Assembly (NCBI GenBank): GCA_029880275.1
Contig: JAOUOQ010000069.1
Span: 1 to 8,657, forward strand
DNA: 8,657 bases
Source: Candidatus Aminicenantota bacterium
GTDB lineage: Bacteria > Acidobacteriota > B3-B38 > Guanabaribacteriales > B3-B38
Reading direction: 5' to 3'
Both the position numbers and the translations under genes were made by a program. Under the pieces are notes generated by a model. It saw only the letters and a program-made list of their open reading frames with translations. It was not told the origin of the DNA and made no database searches. Within the stretch, counting starts at the first letter, position 1. Each line of letters starts with the position of its first letter. Positions 1 through 7,393 of the stretch are shown one piece after another.

Positions 1-1889
1 ACGAAGTGGATAGGAGCATTCTTATAATAAAGCTCAGGATTCTCCTCCGGGGAGCCCATTCTCCCCTGTACCCACCAGCCGCCGGGGTCTCTGTACCAAT
101 CTACATAATCGGTTGTCCCGGCTACATCTACCGCTGCTCGGAACCAATCAGGCTGTCTGATAATGGAGAGCAGGGTGAAGTAGCCCCCGTAGCTCAGTCC
201 CCAGATTCCTATCCGATCGGGGTCTACGAAATCTAAGGACCTGAGATACTTTGCCCCCATTGTGGCATCGTCGCTGTCTTTTCCCCCTACATCCATATAG
301 GAGGCGAGCATAAATTCACGCCCATAGCCTATGCTCCCACGATAATCGGGCATCAAAACTACATATCCCTTTTGAAGAAGATACTGGTGAAATGCATAAT
401 ATACGCCGTAGTTCTTGGATGGGTGCCAGCCATAGCGATTCTGCAAAATCCCATCACCGTGAACCCAGATGATGGCAGGATATTTCTTTCTCTCGTCGAA
501 GCCTTTGGGCTTGAACAGGAAAGCGGGTATCTGCAAACCGTCCACGCTTTCATAATACAAGAACTCGGGCGTAGTCAATGCCTCTTTACTGATTGATGGG
601 GGCATGGCGTTGGTAAGCTGGCGTGGCTGTTCGGGGGATGCCAGGGAGGTTACCCACAGGTCTAGGACGGCGTAGGGTCCGGAGTGCAAAAAGGCGATGC
701 TCTCCCCATCGGGCGACCACAGGGGCTGCATGTTAGTCCCCCGCATTGAGGTCATCTTCTGAGCTTCGCCCCCCGATGCTGGCACTACCCATATATTCCT
801 TTCAATGAGGCTCCCCTGGTTAGAGGTGAACGCTATCTTGCTGCCATCAGGTGACCAAGCGGGGATACTAATCTCGTATTCCCCGGAGGTAAGCTGTGCC
901 AGCTTCTGCCCATCAGGGGTAACCGTATAAAGGTGAACCCATCCATCGCGGTCGGAAATGAAGCCAATGGCGGTGTTATCAGGGGACCAAAAGAGTCCTT
1001 CATCCCATCGGTCATTGAGCCATCTGCCGGTTTCCAAAATCCACTTGTCGGTGCTCTCCTGATATACCAGGCGCTCATCTCCTCCATCCAGGTTTCTAAC
1101 CCATATCTCGCGGTGTTTGCAGTCTTCGGTTCTTCTTTCTACTGCCAGCATTCTGCTATCGGGGGACCATTCGGGAGCAAGCTCACTCTCCTCGCTCTGG
1201 GCTACCCAGATAGGTCTTCCCCCGGAGGTCGATATTACACCCACATCGGAAGGGTAATCCTTGAAGTGGATAAAAGCCAGCTTGGTTCCGGTGAGCCCTG
1301 CAGGAACTTCATACACTGGCTCCGACGGAGCCGAAGAGACGAAGGCTACCTTGGTGCCATCGGGGGAGAACCGGGGGGCTCTATCAACCCTGTCACCTGA
1401 AGTAAGCTGGCGTGACCTCCTTTCTTTCAGAGAGAAGAGCCATAGGTCGCTATTCTTGGAGACGACCAGAGAACTTCCATCGGGAGAAATGGAAAAATCT
1501 GAAGAGAAACCCTCAGGAGCGCCCTCCACCGGAGCAGCTTCCGGCTGCGAATCCCTCCAGGCATACAAGACCCCTTCCTGGACATAGATAAGCTCTCTCC
1601 CATCGGGCTTCCACACCGGTCTGCCTATCTCTCCTTCGGAATGGGAGATTTTGAATATCTTCGTATTGGAAAGTGAGACCACCCAGATGTCCTTTACCCC
1701 ACCATCATCCCAGATGAAGGCAATCTTCTCCCCATCGGGTGACCATACAGGCTGGGAAAGGTATTTTATCTGAAGTATCTGGGAAATGGTGAGCTGTTCA
1801 CCTTTCTCAACGGTACAAGCAACACCGAAAAAGAGAAAACATAACCCTAACATCATCAAAAAAGAGCCTTTTGCAATTCTTTTTGCCAT
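1..1889 (-). CDS. S9 family serine peptidase (prolyl oligopeptidase / DPP-like), exported; 3' end cut by window edge
   Basis: Reading frame open without a stop from the ATG at 1889-1887 to position 1, giving 629 codons. An AAAGGAGGA ribosome site (1905-1897) lies 7 nt before the ATG. Residues 1-25 form a signal sequence with a Lys/Arg n-region, a hydrophobic core and Cys25. The preceding Gly-Val-Ala makes a poor lipobox, so lipoprotein status is possible, not shown. Residues about 35-430 are a beta-propeller with eight WSPDG-type motifs (near 49, 93, 135, 174, 241, 301, 345, 391). The alpha/beta-hydrolase domain starts near 440: HGDG at 477-480 (oxyanion loop), PDYRGS near 514-519, and the nucleophile elbow G-L-S566-Y-G-G. 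In this family the catalytic Asp lies roughly 80 and the His roughly 110 residues after the Ser, so both fall beyond the window. The family cuts short peptides, often after Pro or at acylated or dipeptide N-termini. The exact specificity is not readable; the Glu-Glu motif of DPP4 is not evident. Divergent from the GntR gene. Confidence 0.93.
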   Translation of the reverse strand, partial: MAKRIAKGSFLMMLGLCFLFFGVACTVEKGEQLTISQILQIKYLSQPVWSPDGEKIAFIWDDGGVKDIWVVSLSNTKIFKISHSEGEIGRPVWKPDGRELIYVQEGVLYAWRDSQPEAAPVEGAPEGFSSDFSISPDGSSLVVSKNSDLWLFSLKERRSRQLTSGDRVDRAPRFSPDGTKVAFVSSAPSEPVYEVPAGLTGTKLAFIHFKDYPSDVGVISTSGGRPIWVAQSEESELAPEWSPDSRMLAVERRTEDCKHREIWVRNLDGGDERLVYQESTDKWILETGRWLNDRWDEGLFWSPDNTAIGFISDRDGWVHLYTVTPDGQKLAQLTSGEYEISIPAWSPDGSKIAFTSNQGSLIERNIWVVPASGGEAQKMTSMRGTNMQPLWSPDGESIAFLHSGPYAVLDLWVTSLASPEQPRQLTNAMPPSISKEALTTPEFLYYESVDGLQIPAFLFKPKGFDERKKYPAIIWVHGDGILQNRYGWHPSKNYGVYYAFHQYLLQKGYVVLMPDYRGSIGYGREFMLASYMDVGGKDSDDATMGAKYLRSLDFVDPDRIGIWGLSYGGYFTLLSIIRQPDWFRAAVDVAGTTDYVDWYRDPGGWWVQGRMGSPEENPELYYKNAPIHF

Positions 1890-2001
1890 CTAACAGTCCT
1901 CCTTTCCATAAAATATAGGCATTAAGACAAATTTATCACCTTTACATTTTCTCTTTGCTCCCTTTACCATCACATTTTTCTAAATAGAGCACATTTTCCT
2001 A

Positions 2002-2030
2002 TTGACAACTATCAATTGCTCTGCTAATAT
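2002..2030 (+). promoter_or_regulatory. Sigma70-type promoter for the GntR regulator gene
   Basis: TTGACA at 2002-2007 and TAATAT at 2025-2030 are separated by exactly 17 nt. This is a perfect -35 and a 5-of-6 -10 at the best spacing, in AT-rich DNA about 85 nt upstream of the GTG start. Transcription would start near 2037, leaving a leader of about 80 nt. The -35 box sits inside a small inverted repeat, ATTGA-N6-TCAAT (2001-2016), which could be an operator. On the minus strand a TTGTCA (2008-2003) overlaps this -35 box and might serve the divergent peptidase gene, but its partner -10 (TATTTA, 1986-1981, 16-nt spacer) is weak. Confidence 0.7.
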
Positions 2031-2072
2031 AATATATGAAAGATGCAAATATATCAAGATATAATATATCAA
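2031..2072 (+). promoter_or_regulatory. Candidate operator: three 10-bp repeats plus a 13-bp palindrome just downstream of the promoter
   Basis: AATATATGAA (2031-2040), AATATATCAA (2048-2057) and AATATATCAA (2063-2072) are three near-identical 10-mers with starts 17 and 15 bp apart. The last two lie within a 15-bp direct repeat. Overlapping them, GATATA-A-TATATC (2058-2070) is a perfect inverted repeat around a central A, the kind of site a dimeric winged-helix regulator can bind. The cluster covers the predicted transcription start and early leader of the GntR gene, where binding would repress it. Low-complexity AT sequence makes chance repeats more likely, and the motif lacks the usual FadR-subfamily TNGTNNNACNA core, so the assignment is tentative. 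Confidence 0.4.
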
Positions 2073-2115
2073 TAACTGAAATTAGGTTAAAGATAATGCA
2101 GAGGGGGGTGAAGGG

Positions 2116-2790
2116 GTGAACGGTAACTTACTCGGTTACAAGACTTTAAAAGAGTGTGTGTATGATTATTTGAGCAAAGAGCTGGAGAGTGGCAATCTGA
2201 AACCCGGGGAAACCATTGATGAGAAGGAACTGTGTGAGAGGTTAAATGTTAGTCGGACACCAATAAGGGAGGCTCTGATTCAGCTGGAAACGGAGGGCTT
2301 TGTCAAAATTCTCACTCGAAGGCACATCTATGTTAATGAGCTCAATTTAGATGATATAGCAAATATCTACCAGGTAATAGGGGCGTTGGAGGCGGCGGCG
2401 GCAGAAAGGGCGCTTGAGAGGATGACCGACAAACATATAGCGGAGTTGGAAAAGTTATGTGAAAAGATGAAGAAGGCATTGGAGAAAGGCGACTTTTCCA
2501 AACATATGGATTATAACCTGAAGACCCATGAGTTATTTCTAAAATTAAACGATAATGAACTTCTTGCCAAGATAGTAATCTTATTGAAGAAGCGCCTTTA
2601 CGACTTCCCGGAGATAATTAAGGAGGTCCCTGAGTGGGACAATATGTTGATAAAACAACATACAGAGATGGTAGAACTTTGCAAAAAAGGGGATAAAAAG
2701 GGATTGAATAATCTATTGAAAGACATCCACTGGAGCTTTGAGAAGAATCGTTCATATATAATCTCTTATTATAGTAAGAATAATAATTAA
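2116..2790 (+). CDS. GntR-family transcriptional regulator with FCD effector domain
   Basis: A 224-residue protein, normal length for the FadR/VanR (FCD) subfamily. It starts at GTG (2116) behind a purine-rich AGAGGGGGGTGA stretch. Residues about 8-74 form the winged helix-turn-helix: DYLSKELESGNLKPGE is the typical GntR entry helix and turn, and the SRTPIREALIQLE stretch (46-58) is a textbook recognition helix. Residues about 78-215 are the helical FCD domain, which binds a metal plus a small carboxylate ligand. His138, His182 and His205 fit the three metal-binding His. Two positions depart from the usual pattern: the Asp expected four residues before the first His is Asn134 (Asp132 is nearby), and the conserved Arg before the Leu-Glu of the first helix is Ile88. 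It is transcribed away from the S9 peptidase gene and 194 nt ahead of the receptor gene, so it likely regulates this locus and itself. The gene looks AT- and Lys-rich compared with the receptor gene. Target genes and effector are unknown. Confidence 0.93.
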   Translation: MNGNLLGYKTLKECVYDYLSKELESGNLKPGETIDEKELCERLNVSRTPIREALIQLETEGFVKILTRRHIYVNELNLDDIANIYQVIGALEAAAAERALERMTDKHIAELEKLCEKMKKALEKGDFSKHMDYNLKTHELFLKLNDNELLAKIVILLKKRLYDFPEIIKEVPEWDNMLIKQHTEMVELCKKGDKKGLNNLLKDIHWSFEKNRSYIISYYSKNNN

Positions 2791-2984
2791 AAGGCTTACT
2801 AATTGCTCGTTGCTCTGAGGTTAAGCTTTTAGCAGTAGGGAAAGAGGAAGCTGAATTTTCGGTTTAATCGGGTTTTTCAATGCATATCATAATGAGGCGA
2901 TAGTTGAAGACAAAATTGTAGCGAAAACCCAGCTCTTTCCCAAAAACCAATATTAACATCTTGAGCCCATAGGAGGATTGGGAT
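2791..2984. other. Intergenic leader before the receptor gene
   Basis: These 194 nt separate the regulator from the receptor. I see no clear terminator hairpin after the regulator and no convincing -35/-10 pair, so read-through from the regulator promoter is possible. The only clear element is the AGGAGG ribosome site at 2971-2976, eight nt before the receptor ATG. No riboswitch-like structure was recognised by eye. Confidence 0.4.
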
Positions 2985-5762
2985 ATGCGGATTTTAAAAC
3001 TCCTCTTTCCACTTTCACTTCTTTTGATGGTCGCTTTCGGTGGTCTCATCTTTGGTCAGACGCAGACGGGAACCATTACCGGCAGAGTTGCCGATGAAAC
3101 TGATGCGGTGCTTCCAGGAGTGACCGTGACCCTTAGCAGCGAAGCACTCATCACGGCGACGAAAGTCACCACTACCAACGAGTATGGGGTTTACAAGTTC
3201 ATCGCTCTACCACCGGGCACCTATGATGTGAAGTTTGAATTAGAAGGCTTTCAACCAAACGAGCAGAGAGGGATCAAAATAAGTGCTTATTTTGTGGCCA
3301 GAGTGAATGTGGTTTTGACCATGGCGGCTCTGGAAGAGGTTATCACGGTAACTGGTGAGTCACCTGCAGTGGACGTCAGCAGCAATGTCATCTCCACGTC
3401 CGTTGACAGAGACCTTTTGGACCACATCCCCAGTGGTAGAGATATCTGGGTAATAGCGGAGCAAGTTCCGGGGGTTGTCCAGGATAGATACAACATCGGT
3501 GGTACCGAGAGTGCTCAGCAGAGCGCGGGGTTTCTTCACGGCTCTCAGGCTCAGCAGGAGTTCAGCTTCGACGGGCTTTCCAACAACTGGCCCGGCGGAC
3601 ATGGTGGCTATGTCATGGTATATTTTGACTATGACAGCTTCGAAGAGGTGCAGGCGTTGACCAGCGCTGCTCCGGCCGAGATAGGTACCGGCGGGTTATA
3701 CATGAATATGATCACCAAGTCAGGGGGGAACGACTTCCACGGGACAACGACCTTCCTGTATGAGCCCGGCTCATGGCAGGGGAACAATGTCACCCCGGAA
3801 ATGGAAGATATGGGGATAACGACCGCCAACCCGGTAGAGCATATATTGAACTTCTCACCCACTCTCGGCGGACCGATAATCAAGAACAAGATGTGGTTTT
3901 TCGGCTCCTATCTGCGCTATGACATCAACACCCAGATCCTGGGCATGTTACGACCTGATGGCACTCCCGAGGTTGATGTCAACCACCAGACCAACGCCAT
4001 GGCTAAAGTCACTACCCAGATAAATCCCACCAACAAGCTGATGGCCATGTACTACTTCAACTACCAGAACAGGTTCTACCGTAGAGAGGGGTATGCCTTC
4101 ATTGAAGAGAAGGCTTCCTGGCGGCAGATTGAGCCCGCCCATATTGTTCAGGGTCAATGGACCTCCATCCTTCCCAAAGACATCTTACTCGATGTGCGTT
4201 TGGGATATGTAACCCATGTGTTCCCGCTTGAGCGTCAGCCAGAAGTACAACCTACCGACATCTCCCGGGTGGATGATATTCGCTCCACCTTAATGGGGTC
4301 TGCTGATTATTACCACTGGCACACTGCCCCCAGGACTCAGTTCAATACCTCCCTCTCCTATTTTTCTGACTACTTCCTTGGCGGAAGTCACGACATCAAA
4401 TTCGGCACCGAATATTCTCGTCAGCACACTTATTACGATATGAATGTCAATGGGGATATGGTGATGCACTTCTATGATGGGGTGCCCGGCTATGTGCTCA
4501 CGCTTGCTCCGGTGGAGGAACAGATAAGCAAGTTCAATACCTTCTCCGCCTACCTCCAGGATTCGTTCTCCATTGGCAATCGCTTGACCATCAATGCCGG
4601 AGTCAGGTTCGAATACTTCCAGGGATATAATCCCGCTCAGGGAAGCCCGGCAGGGGTTTTCTGGCCGGCTCGTTCCTACCCAGCAGAGAAAAACATCCCC
4701 AACTGGAAGAATGTGGTTCCTCGCTTTGGAGTGAGCTTCGACCTCTTCGGTGATGGGAAGACAGCGTTGAAGGCGAGCTTTAGCAGATATACGCAGATGG
4801 AAGGCGCTCGCTTGCCTCAAACCCTTAATCCTAACTCCATGTTCTGGGAGGTAAGACCCTGGAACGACAGTAATGGGAACCTGTTCGCTGAGCTGGATGA
4901 GCTGCTTCCTCCGGTTGCTGTCGGGGGCGGAGTCAATGTGAGTCTGGACCCCAATACCACCCGTCCCTTATCAGATGAAGTGACCGTGGGTATTGAGCAC
5001 CAGGTGGGGGAGGACTTAGCCCTCGCCGCCACTTACTATTATCGGAAAAACTTCAATTGGATGGGTATGGTTAACCAAGCGGTACCTATTGACAGCTTTA
5101 CACCGGTATCTGTCTCAGCGGAGGGAAAGACCATTACGGTTTATAATCAGGACCCTGCTACCCTGGGTTTGGTGGACCGGGTAATCACCAACATACCAGA
5201 GTTCTACGAAAATTACCATGGTTTTGAGGTCACCGCCAGGAAGAAGTTCTCCAACCGCTGGCAGATGTTAGTCGGCTACACCAGAGGTAGGACATTGGGG
5301 TATTATGCGGAAGCCCGGTGGGGCTTCCAGGATACCAATGACCCCAACAACCTGGTCAATATTAAGGATGCGTATCATCCACAAGACCGAACCAATATCT
5401 TCAAGCTGCAAGGAACCTACTTCTTCCCCATGGATATCACCCTGAGCGCCAACTACCGCTACTACACCGGCGAGCCAGTAACCAGATGGTTAGCGGTCTC
5501 TGGTCTGAATCAGGGTCCGGTGAATGTTGCTTTAGAGCCTCGTGGCACATTTAGATATGACAATGTCTCTATTCTGGACCTGAGAGTCTCCAAGATCTTC
5601 ACCTTCGATAAATTCAGTCTGGAAGCGATGTTAAATGTCTTCAATGCGTTCAATTCCGATGCAGTTGTGGGAATGGTTACTTCGGTTGGTCCCTGGTATG
5701 GCAGACCATATAAACTCCTTTCACCGGTCATTGCCGGATTCGGTGTGCGTCTGTCCTTTTAA
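2985..5762 (+). CDS. Oar-like TonB-dependent outer-membrane receptor with N-terminal carboxypeptidase-regulatory-like domain
   Basis: A 925-residue protein starting at ATG 2985 behind AGGAGG. Residues 1-25 are a signal peptide (RILK n-region, long Leu/Val core, likely cut near Gly24/Gln25). Residues about 27-112 are a CarboxypepD_reg-like beta-sandwich (TGTITGRVADETDAVLPGV, then the NEYGVYKFIALPPGTYDV stretch at 65-82). The plug domain begins near 117 with EEVITVTG and runs to the NMITKSGGNDFHG segment near 241-253, a standard plug-to-barrel junction. From about 255 to the end the alternating aromatic-rich strands form a 22-strand-type barrel, closing in GVRLSF with a terminal Phe, the signal for outer-membrane insertion. 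The family imports or binds large substrates using TonB-ExbBD energy; Oar-like members are linked to proteins, peptides or unknown ligands. No SusD-like partner gene follows, so this is not a SusCD pair. EEVITVTG could double as the TonB box; no separate box is obvious. The context suggests peptide uptake, an inference only. Followed at once by a strong terminator. Confidence 0.94.
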   Translation: MRILKLLFPLSLLLMVAFGGLIFGQTQTGTITGRVADETDAVLPGVTVTLSSEALITATKVTTTNEYGVYKFIALPPGTYDVKFELEGFQPNEQRGIKISAYFVARVNVVLTMAALEEVITVTGESPAVDVSSNVISTSVDRDLLDHIPSGRDIWVIAEQVPGVVQDRYNIGGTESAQQSAGFLHGSQAQQEFSFDGLSNNWPGGHGGYVMVYFDYDSFEEVQALTSAAPAEIGTGGLYMNMITKSGGNDFHGTTTFLYEPGSWQGNNVTPEMEDMGITTANPVEHILNFSPTLGGPIIKNKMWFFGSYLRYDINTQILGMLRPDGTPEVDVNHQTNAMAKVTTQINPTNKLMAMYYFNYQNRFYRREGYAFIEEKASWRQIEPAHIVQGQWTSILPKDILLDVRLGYVTHVFPLERQPEVQPTDISRVDDIRSTLMGSADYYHWHTAPRTQFNTSLSYFSDYFLGGSHDIKFGTEYSRQHTYYDMNVNGDMVMHFYDGVPGYVLTLAPVEEQISKFNTFSAYLQDSFSIGNRLTINAGVRFEYFQGYNPAQGSPAGVFWPARSYPAEKNIPNWKNVVPRFGVSFDLFGDGKTALKASFSRYTQMEGARLPQTLNPNSMFWEVRPWNDSNGNLFAELDELLPPVAVGGGVNVSLDPNTTRPLSDEVTVGIEHQVGEDLALAATYYYRKNFNWMGMVNQAVPIDSFTPVSVSAEGKTITVYNQDPATLGLVDRVITNIPEFYENYHGFEVTARKKFSNRWQMLVGYTRGRTLGYYAEARWGFQDTNDPNNLVNIKDAYHPQDRTNIFKLQGTYFFPMDITLSANYRYYTGEPVTRWLAVSGLNQGPVNVALEPRGTFRYDNVSILDLRVSKIFTFDKFSLEAMLNVFNAFNSDAVVGMVTSVGPWYGRPYKLLSPVIAGFGVRLSF

Positions 5763-5801
5763 GGAGGTGTAAGGCCGAGGTAATTCTAACTCAGGTGGCT
5801 C

Positions 5802-5833
5802 AAAAGGAGGGGGTAACTCCCCCTCCTTTTTTT
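5802..5833 (+). terminator. Rho-independent terminator after the receptor gene, possibly bidirectional
   Basis: AAAAGGAGGGGG (5802-5813) and CCCCCTCCTTTT (5819-5830) pair perfectly over 12 bp around the 5-nt loop TAACT, and a run of seven T follows (5827-5833). It lies 39 nt past the receptor stop. The A run at the stem base gives a U4 tail when read on the minus strand, so the same hairpin could also end the symporter transcript, whose gene stops 52 nt away on the other side. Confidence 0.92.
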
Positions 5834-5881
5834 ATTTATAGCCCGCCTAGTTCAAAAAAGACAGGTGCAGTTTCAGGTGGG

Positions 5882-7369
5882 TCATTTCTTTTGAGTCAGG
5901 TTTTTAGCTGGGAAAAATCTTTCCAGCTCTTCAGGCTTCGGCTTCTCGGTGAGAAGGCTCCCAACAATCAGAGCGAAAAGAGACACCATCAGCGAGGGGT
6001 ATATAAGAGGAATTCCCCACAGGTCTCCCTCAATGACTTTATCGGGAGGCAACACCTCTGCCATAATTTTCAGAAAAATACAGATAGCCGTTCCGGAAAT
6101 AATCGAGGCTAACCCTCCAGCCTTGGTCGCCCGCTTCCAGGCAAAGGCAGCAATGAGCGCGGGGGTTATGGCAACGCCGTAAATGGTATAGGCAAAATAA
6201 GCCATTTCCAGGACGGAAGTGAGCCTCATGGCTATAAGAAAAGCTATAACTCCCAGGATGACGATGCAGATTTTTTGCAGGGCAACTATAGTACTTTGAT
6301 TGGCATCCTTCATGATGAAGCGCTGATAAATGTCGCGCATAATATTAGTGGAAGGAGAAAGAAGATAGTTCATGCCCGTAGAGAGCACCACCGCACAGGC
6401 AGCTCCAAGCAGCAGCACTCCCACTGGAGCAGGGACCAAACTTCTGGCTGCCATAAGGACCACTTTTCCTCCTTCCTTGGGGATGGTCAGGTCAATCTGG
6501 TTTTGAAATTTGCTGTAGGCAAAAACGGCAATAAGCACAACCACTATATCTACAAATATGGTGCCGATGGTCCACCATATCACCGCTCTTTTGGCATCCT
6601 TTGGAGTTCTGGCGCTGTAAAATTTTTGATACATTGTCTGCACTCCCATCAGGAGAAGCATGACTGACAGGAAATATCCCCCGGCTTTGAGTGCGGGGTG
6701 AGCGCCGAACTGCTGATTTACGACAGCGAAGTATCCCGCATCAAGATTCTGAGTAGCCTCTGGGAAACCGCCGGCAGCAATATAGACAAAGGGGATAGAC
6801 AATAGACACGCCAATACTATAATGACACCGTTGGGCAAATCGGTGTAGACAACCGCCACCATCCCCGCCAGAGCCGTAAAAAGAATTACGAAAACAGCGG
6901 ATATAATCGTGCCAACAGCCTCGGGGATAGCTCCATCAGTGGCAACATTGAGGATGAATCCTCCGGCGACAAATTGATAGGAGACCATGGCAACGAAGGA
7001 GATAATAATGGCTGCCGCTCCGAATATACGGGCGACAGGCCCGTAGCGCGCTTCGAGGATGTCGCCGATGGTGTACTGACCAAAAGTGCGAATTCTTCCC
7101 GCCAGGAAATAAATGACGATAATTCCTAACCAGGCTCCCGCTGGCAGCCAGATTGATGAAAATCCCGCTTTAGAGGCAAATTCAGCTCCGGCGATAAATG
7201 TGCCCGAGCCAATCCAGGTGCAAATAAGAGTGAACACCAAGACCGAAGTTTTGACACTGCGGCCCGCCACCATAAAGTCTTCCTGGCTTTTGACTCTTTT
7301 AGACCGGTAAATATTAAAACCTGTAAGAACCAGAAGATAAGCCAGGATGATATAGAGGTAGGTGGACAT
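5882..7369 (-). CDS. Sodium:solute symporter (SSS family), substrate unresolved
   Basis: A 495-residue polytopic inner-membrane protein with about 13 hydrophobic segments, normal for the SSS (LeuT-fold) family that couples sodium entry to solute import. Landmarks: TWIGSGTFIAGAE at 51-63 in the unwound second helix, TIGDILEARYG at 100-110 (a family signature after TM3), YTDLPNG near 175-181, and VVLSTGMNYLLSPSTNIMRDIYQ-type TM8 sequence from 327, where Ser330 and Thr331 match the Na2 sodium-site Ser-Thr pair of PutP and vSGLT. The tail is short, charged and cytoplasmic. By eye, the PutP residue Asp55 aligns with Trp52 here, so a proline-specific label is not justified; amino acids, short peptides, sugars or carboxylates remain possible. 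The ATG at 7369 has a GAGGGG-type ribosome site and lies 24 nt after the stop of the M24 peptidase, pointing to one transcript and to a role in importing what that enzyme processes. Convergent with the receptor gene. Confidence 0.93.
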   Translation of the reverse strand: MSTYLYIILAYLLVLTGFNIYRSKRVKSQEDFMVAGRSVKTSVLVFTLICTWIGSGTFIAGAEFASKAGFSSIWLPAGAWLGIIVIYFLAGRIRTFGQYTIGDILEARYGPVARIFGAAAIIISFVAMVSYQFVAGGFILNVATDGAIPEAVGTIISAVFVILFTALAGMVAVVYTDLPNGVIIVLACLLSIPFVYIAAGGFPEATQNLDAGYFAVVNQQFGAHPALKAGGYFLSVMLLLMGVQTMYQKFYSARTPKDAKRAVIWWTIGTIFVDIVVVLIAVFAYSKFQNQIDLTIPKEGGKVVLMAARSLVPAPVGVLLLGAACAVVLSTGMNYLLSPSTNIMRDIYQRFIMKDANQSTIVALQKICIVILGVIAFLIAMRLTSVLEMAYFAYTIYGVAITPALIAAFAWKRATKAGGLASIISGTAICIFLKIMAEVLPPDKVIEGDLWGIPLIYPSLMVSLFALIVGSLLTEKPKPEELERFFPAKNLTQKK

Positions 7370-7393
7370 TAACCCCTCTTTTTTCTGATCGCC

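Noticed and set aside
933..1587. Plus-strand open frames of 155 and 108 codons
   Set aside because: They lie antisense inside the S9 peptidase frame, which has family motifs throughout, and have no ribosome site or recognisable domain.
600..1760. Recurring 'ccatcggg-gacca' words spaced irregularly, resembling a repeat array
   Set aside because: They encode the WSPDG motifs of successive propeller blades in the minus-strand peptidase; spacing varies and there are no spacers, so not CRISPR.
4290..4820. Minus-strand open frame of 176 codons
   Set aside because: Antisense to the barrel region of the TonB receptor; no motif or ribosome site supports it.
5761..5769. Perfect Shine-Dalgarno AAGGAGGTG right after the receptor stop
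   Set aside because: No start codon follows at workable distance except a GTG-TAA; the GTG at 5795 is too far, and its frame runs through the terminator and antisense to the symporter.
5859..5881. CAGGTG direct repeat (acaggtgcagtttcaggtgg) next to the symporter stop
   Set aside because: Only two short copies with no inverted pairing, so neither a terminator nor an attachment site is supported.
6275..6667. Plus-strand open frame of 130 codons
   Set aside because: Shadow of the symporter gene on the other strand; the symporter has clear membrane segments and sodium-site motifs.
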